A stretch of 64,000 nt of DNA. Source: Paenibacillus mucilaginosus 3016. GTDB taxonomy: Bacteria > Bacillota > Bacilli > Paenibacillales > NBRC-103111. Below are positions 60,010-64,000 of this stretch, piece after piece. A model generated the notes under the pieces. That model made no database searches. It was not told where the DNA came from and worked only from the letters and a program-made list of their open reading frames with translations. Positions within the stretch are counted from its first letter, which is position 1. Every line of letters starts with the position of its first letter. Both the position numbers and the translations under genes were made by a program. The stretch spans positions 4,234,001-4,298,000 of the forward strand of contig NC_016935.1 in the NCBI RefSeq assembly GCF_000250655.1. The letters are read 5' to 3'.

Positions 60010-61080
60010 TTATTTAAAAAGTTCGTCGACCGGAAGACCGTCCAATACGATATCTACAATAAACGGTAGTTTTTTAATGAATTTATTCCACTTCATGCCT
60101 CCATAAGTGTACAGTTCTTCATGCTCGACATCAAAGCTCCCTAAACATTTTTGATCAGGGATCCAAATAACAAAGCCGGTGCTGTTATAGCCCTCAACAT
60201 CTTTCGTTAAGTCCAGAAAAACCCTGCCCTGCCACTCTATAGGCTTAACGTCAAATATCGTTTCGAACACGATGTATTGTGCGGGACATGCCTCAGGAAG
60301 GTCCAAGCGACGATTTTCTGTTCCAAGCCACTTAATAATGTCAGATGGTAACCCCATTTTCTTGAGTTCTGCCGCCCGTTTATCCGCTTCATGCCAAATA
60401 GACGGTTCAAACTGCTTAATATACTCCATCATTTCTGTATTTTTATGCCGTTTCGCCTCCAGAAACGCACGATTCCCGTACTTATCCTTAATCGTCACGT
60501 CCGCGCCATGCTCCACCAAATATGTAACGATTTCAAAGTGATTTCCATTCGCAGCCATTTGTACAGGAGTTGTACAGTACGGAAAGACCTGATCCGGCCC
60601 ATTGAAATTGACATCCGCTCCATGCTCGACGAACAAACGGACCATTTCGAATTTACCATCCCCAGATGCAGTTCGAAGAGCAGCCCCGCCATTTGATTTC
60701 AAATCGAAGCCCAGCTCAATTAAAGCACGAACACCTTTATAATTTTTAAAAGCAAGGGCTCTCCAGAGAGCGGATGTTTTTACATGATTCAGCGCATGGA
60801 GATCTGCTCCATGTGTTAAGAGTTTTTCGAAAATCGCCCTGTTCCCATATCGAGCGGCCGTGGTGATTACGGGTTCTTCTCTATCATTTATACTATCAAT
60901 GCTGTAGCTGTCTAGAATATCGGAAGCCCAACTTATTCGGTTATATTCAAGTGCTTTCCCCAACACCTGAAACGGTAACACAGAGCCTGGGGGATATTTG
61001 TATTTTTCCAGCGTATCCATGAACTTACTGTAATCACCTTCCTTCAAATATTTTTGTACTTCTTCTAGAAAGTCTTTCAT
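60010..61080 (-). CDS. Ankyrin-repeat protein with C-terminal immunity-like domain
   Basis: A 356-residue protein. Ankyrin repeats occupy residues about 70-215 (PVITTAARYGNRAIFEKLLTHGADLHA, AALRTASGDGKFEMVRLFVEHGADVN, TPVQMAANGNHFEIVTYLVEHGADV). The C-terminal part (VFETIFDVKPIEWQGRVFLDL, GYNSTGFVIWIPDQKCLGSFDVEHEELYTYG) may be a SUKH-like fold; this is uncertain. ATG 61080 follows GGGGGAGC. Its neighbours are an Imm10 and a SUKH protein, so a role in toxin immunity is plausible. Confidence 0.8.
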   Translation of the reverse strand: MKDFLEEVQKYLKEGDYSKFMDTLEKYKYPPGSVLPFQVLGKALEYNRISWASDILDSYSIDSINDREEPVITTAARYGNRAIFEKLLTHGADLHALNHVKTSALWRALAFKNYKGVRALIELGFDLKSNGGAALRTASGDGKFEMVRLFVEHGADVNFNGPDQVFPYCTTPVQMAANGNHFEIVTYLVEHGADVTIKDKYGNRAFLEAKRHKNTEMMEYIKQFEPSIWHEADKRAAELKKMGLPSDIIKWLGTENRRLDLPEACPAQYIVFETIFDVKPIEWQGRVFLDLTKDVEGYNSTGFVIWIPDQKCLGSFDVEHEELYTYGGMKWNKFIKKLPFIVDIVLDGLPVDELFK

Positions 61081-61106
61081 AAGCTCCCCCTTTTGGGCAA
61101 TACCCA

Positions 61107-61160
61107 TAAAAGAAGAAGCCGCAGCTTATGCGGCCCTTCATAAATATATGTTCTTGTGCT
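61107..61160 (+). repeat. Dispersed repeat family 1, partial copy
   Basis: AAAAGAAGAAGCCGCAGCTT, ATGCGGCCCTTCATAAATAT and ATGTTCTTGTGCTC. It keeps the central hairpin (CCGCA with TGCGG) but lacks the left arm. Confidence 0.65.
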
Positions 61161-61376
61161 CTCTTGCTCTGCCGAAGTGTTCCCCCGCCTTCTGCAGCTG
61201 ACCCGTCGCCTATGGCCGATCGAAAACCGCCCCTACTCTCTTCGCAGCGGAATTCGATAAGCGGCACCGCAATCGGCATCCGGGCTGTCTCGGTGATGCC
61301 CAATGCCGAACGGTTGTGGGCAAAAAGCGAGGAATGGATAGGGGCTTACATTTAAGATCTTGTCCTAGAGCACCCC
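61161..61376. other. Intergenic region
   Basis: GC-rich DNA with an open plus-strand frame (SMADRKPPLLSSQRNSISGTA) lacking a ribosome site; not called. It may be the residue of a lost gene. Confidence 0.4.
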
Positions 61377-61760
61377 TCAACTATAATCTTCAATAAGGAT
61401 TAACTTATCTTCATATATTGCAAATACGGACCTTCCCTTTAGTTGTAATTTATCCCCCACCTTTAATCCGTTAGGCAAATCATGAGCTAATACGGCCTCG
61501 TAATTAATCCAGACTTCTATTCTGTCTTCATAGTAACCATAGTTAGTAACGGTCTGACATCGACTAGAGAATAACTGTGCAGATTTTTCTGCTATTTCTC
61601 TGAATTCATTTATTCCTTTAGTCTCAGAATTCAGTTCTCCATTTGCAAAATTTTTGAATACAACTTCCTGATGCAGGAGCTTTAGCATGCTTTCAGTATC
61701 AAACGAGTTATAAGCCTTAATGTAACTTTCGATGATTTCCTTGGCTTTATCGTTAATCAT
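61377..61760 (-). CDS. NTF2-like (SnoaL-type) family protein
   Basis: A 127-residue cone-shaped fold: AKEIIESYIKAYNSFDTESMLKLLHQEVVFKNFANGEL at the start, GINEFREIAEKSAQLF in the middle, and beta strands ending AIYEDKLILIEDYS. Such proteins are isomerases, dehydratases or binding subunits; the substrate is unknown. ATG 61760 has AAAGGAGC at 6 nt. It sits directly downstream of a T-box leader, so its expression should depend on uncharged tRNA, which is unusual for this family. Confidence 0.82.
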   Translation of the reverse strand: MINDKAKEIIESYIKAYNSFDTESMLKLLHQEVVFKNFANGELNSETKGINEFREIAEKSAQLFSSRCQTVTNYGYYEDRIEVWINYEAVLAHDLPNGLKVGDKLQLKGRSVFAIYEDKLILIEDYS

Positions 61761-61799
61761 AATGGAGCTCCTTTCCATATGTGGAGATGGCCTTAATGA

Positions 61800-62055
61800 A
61801 AATACAAATAGCTCCTCGTCCGAAAGGGACGAGGAGCCGCGGTACCACCCTATATTAGAACATTCCGATAAAAGAAATGCTCTCACTTAAACAAATAACG
61901 GTAAAAAACCGGTACACCTCTACTCACCAAAAATTGGTTTCAAGGGACTGCTCCGGAGTGAACTTCATTCAATCCTTATCCCCAGAAACGCTCTCAGTCT
62001 TCGGCGTTCCCTCCCTGTAAGAAGGCATTGAATTACTTTTCTCCATCAAAGCATT
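61800..62055 (-). promoter_or_regulatory. T-box leader, specifier probably UUC (Phe)
   Basis: On the minus strand the T-box core AGGGTGGTACCGCGG (61851-61837) is followed by a terminator stem GCTCCTCGTCC with GGACGAGGAGC (61811-61837) and a U-rich tail. Upstream, stem I can pair GGAG with CTCC. The specifier-loop side reads GAAG-TTC-A-CTCCGGAG, placing UUC at 61962-61960. The variable base of UGGU fits the A discriminator of tRNA-Phe. Uncharged tRNA-Phe would permit read-through into the gene starting at 61760. Confidence 0.88.
61811..61837 (-). terminator. T-box terminator hairpin
   Basis: A perfect 11-bp stem with a GAAAG-type loop. Its 5' side overlaps the antiterminator T-box sequence, the usual switch arrangement. 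Confidence 0.85.
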
Positions 62056-62348
62056 TGTATTGTATGAAATTTCTTCCATTTTAACCCGCTAACATGAATG
62101 AGTCAATAACTGATTACAAAATGGGGTTGTCAATTGAATTGCCAGTTACGTCGACGGAAAAAGGCTACCGGCTAAGAAGGCTACCGTGGTGTCTTATTCC
62201 AGCTAAAGTTATCGTCGAGTTAGCGGTGCAGTTCACGCGGCGTTCTGCTCCCCGGTTATTGTATATCGTTCCTCGTTTGTTCAATGAATAGCTCTTCCTG
62301 CATCTATCATTGTAAAAACTCCAATAAACAACACAACTTTATATCCGT
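62056..62348. other. Intergenic region upstream of T-box
   Basis: Contains the T-box promoter region and a family 2 repeat. A short plus-strand frame at 62094 has no ribosome site and is not called. Confidence 0.4.
62202..62287 (+). repeat. Dispersed repeat family 2, two linkers
   Basis: gctaaagttatcgtcgagtt, a degenerate GTGCAG...CTGCTCC hairpin, then gtatatcgttcctcgtttgt with tcaatga. Confidence 0.55.
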
Positions 62349-62900
62349 TTATCCTCTAAGTCGGTAGTAGTTCTCTGCATTATATAAGGGCCAATTCCAA
62401 AACTTCTCACCTTGACTCATGATGAATCTGTCAAACCACAATTCAAAGTTCATCATTAAGGGGCGTGCCTCATGAAAGTGTTCCGTATGCCCTTTAACCA
62501 TTAAGTAATTATTGTTTCCTTCGTTATATGCATTTAAATTAATCACGATATTATCCTGATAAATATATGCGATTTTCAAATATCCTTCGTCTGGTTCCTC
62601 ATATGTAAACTGGGCTATATCTTGCCAGGGATATAAATAGGCTTCACCGCCATATTGAGGATGATCAAATAAAGAACATCCATTACATATTGTGAGGAAA
62701 TTATAATAATCTTCGGGGAGCTTGTACCCTAAGCCTTTTTGAAAACTTAATAAATCTTCTGCTAAGGCAGGGATGTTAAATTTACAAGTGGTCTTTGCTC
62801 TGTAACCTTCTTGTAACTGTATATCTAGTAATCCGTTCCCCTCGTGCAGCCTTTCTTTAAGGGAACAGATTGTCTTGTATATTACTTCTCCTTGTTTCAT
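62349..62900 (-). CDS. SMI1/KNR4 (SUKH) family protein
   Basis: A 183-residue protein with the SUKH core: ALAEDLLSFQKGLGYKLPEDYYNFLTICNGCSLFDHPQYGGEAYLYPWQDI, then IAYIYQDNIVINLNAYNEGNNNYLMVKGH. The tail FELWFDRFIMSQGEKFWNW is typical of family ends. SUKH proteins are frequent immunity proteins of toxin systems. ATG 62900 has TAGGAGG at 7 nt. No toxin gene is beside it in the window. Confidence 0.88.
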   Translation of the reverse strand: MKQGEVIYKTICSLKERLHEGNGLLDIQLQEGYRAKTTCKFNIPALAEDLLSFQKGLGYKLPEDYYNFLTICNGCSLFDHPQYGGEAYLYPWQDIAQFTYEEPDEGYLKIAYIYQDNIVINLNAYNEGNNNYLMVKGHTEHFHEARPLMMNFELWFDRFIMSQGEKFWNWPLYNAENYYRLRG

Positions 62901-62925
62901 CTTAGTCCTCCTAAAGCATTACGTT

Positions 62926-62986
62926 AAAGGAGCGACTCCTTGATGGTGTTGTGGACAAATCCATCATACGGAGGCGCTCCTTTTTT
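62926..62986. terminator. Long terminator-type hairpin
   Basis: AAAGGAGCG-a-CTCC and TGATGG pair with CCATCA and GGAG-g-CGCTCCTTT, followed by T-run on the plus strand. It lies between the YciI stop and the SUKH start and probably ends YciI transcription. Confidence 0.7.
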
Positions 62987-63012
62987 GACAAAGCCGAATC
63001 ATAATCCACTTA

Positions 63013-63387
63013 TTACTCCTCCGTCAGCTCCGGAGCCTCAAATACTTGACGCAATTCAATCTGCCCCTCCCCATTTCCTTGCGGGTCCGGCATCCGCATG
63101 GCCCACTCGATGGCTTCTTCCCTCGACTTTACATCAATCAGAATAAACCCGGCAATCAATTCTTTTGATTCCGTAAAAGGGCCATGCGTCACCACCGGCT
63201 TTTCCCCTGGTTTCGGATAAGAGAGGCGAATCCCATTTGAACTTGGGTGAAGTCCTTTAGCCGCAACCCGCACGCCTACCTTTACTAATTCCTCATTGTA
63301 CTTCGTCATGGCTTCAATGAGCTCAGAGCTCGGGAGCTTTCCGGCTTCCGAATTCTTCGAGGCTTTGACAATCATCATAAATAGCAT
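63013..63387 (-). CDS. YciI family (DGPF-domain) protein
   Basis: A 124-residue ferredoxin-like fold: MLFMMIVKASKNSEAG, ELIEAMTKYNEELVKVGV, GLHPSSNGIRLSYPKPGEKPVVTHGPFTESKELIAGFILIDVKSREEAIEWAMRMPDP. The HGPF stretch is the DGPF-type signature. Often found beside sigma factors; unknown function. ATG 63387 has AAGGAGG at 8 nt. Confidence 0.93.
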   Translation of the reverse strand: MLFMMIVKASKNSEAGKLPSSELIEAMTKYNEELVKVGVRVAAKGLHPSSNGIRLSYPKPGEKPVVTHGPFTESKELIAGFILIDVKSREEAIEWAMRMPDPQGNGEGQIELRQVFEAPELTEE

Positions 63388-63551
63388 CCAATCTTCCTCC
63401 TTATTGTTGAGTCACTCTGAATTTCATTAGCGGCTTCCTCTGAGATCCGTGAACTTGCTGTCCTAAATATATCCTTTAAGGAGACCTATAATTTCTTTTC
63501 GATTGCGCTGTTCTGGAAGTCTTGTTTGCTATTTCATTAACGGAGCCGAGT
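63388..63551. other. Short intergenic region
   Basis: Holds the YciI upstream region only; nothing else seen. Confidence 0.4.
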
Positions 63552-64000
63552 CTAGATCAGGTGGCCGGTTAGATATCCTTCATGATCGTTCAGTTGTACT
63601 CCAGCTGGAACAAGCTGTATACTTAATCGGCTTTCTTCCAGAAACCTGCAGTGGATTGTGAACATTTGAAGGGGATCAAAGACGTGAACAATGATCACTA
63701 GTGTATGTTCGTTCGTCCAAACTGCGGCCCCGTAGGATGCTGCTCCTATATCCATAAAAGGTTCCGACCCAGGAAGCCAAACGCCCAATCCGAACCGAAG
63801 CTCCGTAGGTTCACCGTTTTTGTAAAAAAGAAGCCCCGGCTCTGCTCCCTCCAATTCAAATTGACACGCTTCATAACCGTATGGATTTGGGTCCAAGATC
63901 CAGCTCCGGCCTGTAATATTCCGGGATAAGCGGGAATGCGCCTCTCCTTCCGGCATGAATAGCTTCAAAGAGGAAAGTCGGCTCTGCAGCGCTGTTTCCC
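63552..64000 (-). CDS. C-terminal part of a probable serine hydrolase (beta-lactamase-like), partial
   Basis: The frame is open to the right edge, so the start lies outside. The visible 149 codons (LSRNITGRSWILDPNPYGYEACQFELEG, GLGVWLPGSEPF, AAVWTNEHTLVIIVHVFDPLQMFTIHCRF, ending EGYLTGHLI) resemble the beta-rich C-terminal domain that follows the beta-lactamase fold in many Paenibacillus serine hydrolases. No catalytic residue is visible, so the assignment rests on this domain only. Confidence 0.55.
   Translation of the reverse strand, partial: ETALQSRLSSLKLFMPEGEAHSRLSRNITGRSWILDPNPYGYEACQFELEGAEPGLLFYKNGEPTELRFGLGVWLPGSEPFMDIGAASYGAAVWTNEHTLVIIVHVFDPLQMFTIHCRFLEESRLSIQLVPAGVQLNDHEGYLTGHLI

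Noticed and set aside
16051..62287. CRISPR array from the repeated motifs
   Set aside because: Repeats are kilobases apart, not regularly spaced, and form hairpin units without spacers or cas genes.

Overview
The window looks like a Bacillales genome, most probably Paenibacillus. The evidence is strong AGGAGG ribosome-binding sites, a T-box leader, a sugar ABC system of the LplABC type with a membrane-anchored AraC regulator, several plant-polysaccharide enzymes and a large non-ribosomal peptide synthetase (NRPS). The genus is inferred from gene content only. No rRNA, tRNA or CRISPR array was seen.

Region 1 (1-15 kb, minus strand) is one continuous NRPS reading frame that starts at 14990 and runs off the left edge. 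It holds four complete C-A-PCP modules and part of a fifth. It opens with a condensation domain of starter appearance, so the product is probably an N-acylated peptide. Binding-pocket residues suggest Orn - unknown - Val - Pro - unknown, with no epimerisation domain in view.

Region 2 (15-25 kb) is accessory: two VOC proteins, a secreted GH5 mannanase with a ricin-type lectin domain, AraC and MarR regulators, a YdeI-like protein, and genes broken by single-base frameshifts or truncation.

Region 3 (25-35 kb, minus strand) is a plant cell-wall glycan locus. It contains an AraC sensor-regulator, two permeases, a lipoprotein binding protein, a decayed PL11 rhamnogalacturonan lyase, an intact GH95 enzyme and the decayed start of a GH31 enzyme. 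Cre-like repeats lie before the permeases.

Region 4 (35-44 kb) is a run of small solo genes (GNAT, DinB, DUF2812, a lipoprotein, methionine aminopeptidase) separated by hairpin repeats.

Region 5 (44-50 kb, minus strand) is a six-gene operon: the uncharacterised STM4015-4014-4013-4012-4011 set (leucine-rich-repeat protein, ATP-grasp-like protein, sulfatase/phosphatase-fold hydrolase, two radical SAM enzymes) followed by an adenylylsulfate-kinase homologue. It is the best candidate for an undescribed system.

Region 6 (50-64 kb) has an AHSA1-type protein, a carboxylesterase, a YbtPQ-like ABC pair with a PchR/YbtA-like regulator (probable siderophore uptake), PepV, a group of Imm10/ankyrin/SUKH proteins, an NTF2-like gene behind a Phe-type T-box, YciI, and the 3' end of a probable serine hydrolase.

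Two dispersed repeat families cross the accessory regions. Family 1 carries inverted GACAAGAACATATATCCTTA arms and sits at the broken ends of at least two genes. Family 2 has a conserved linker (about gctatcgttcccagttagtt) between hairpins whose arms differ from copy to copy but still pair.
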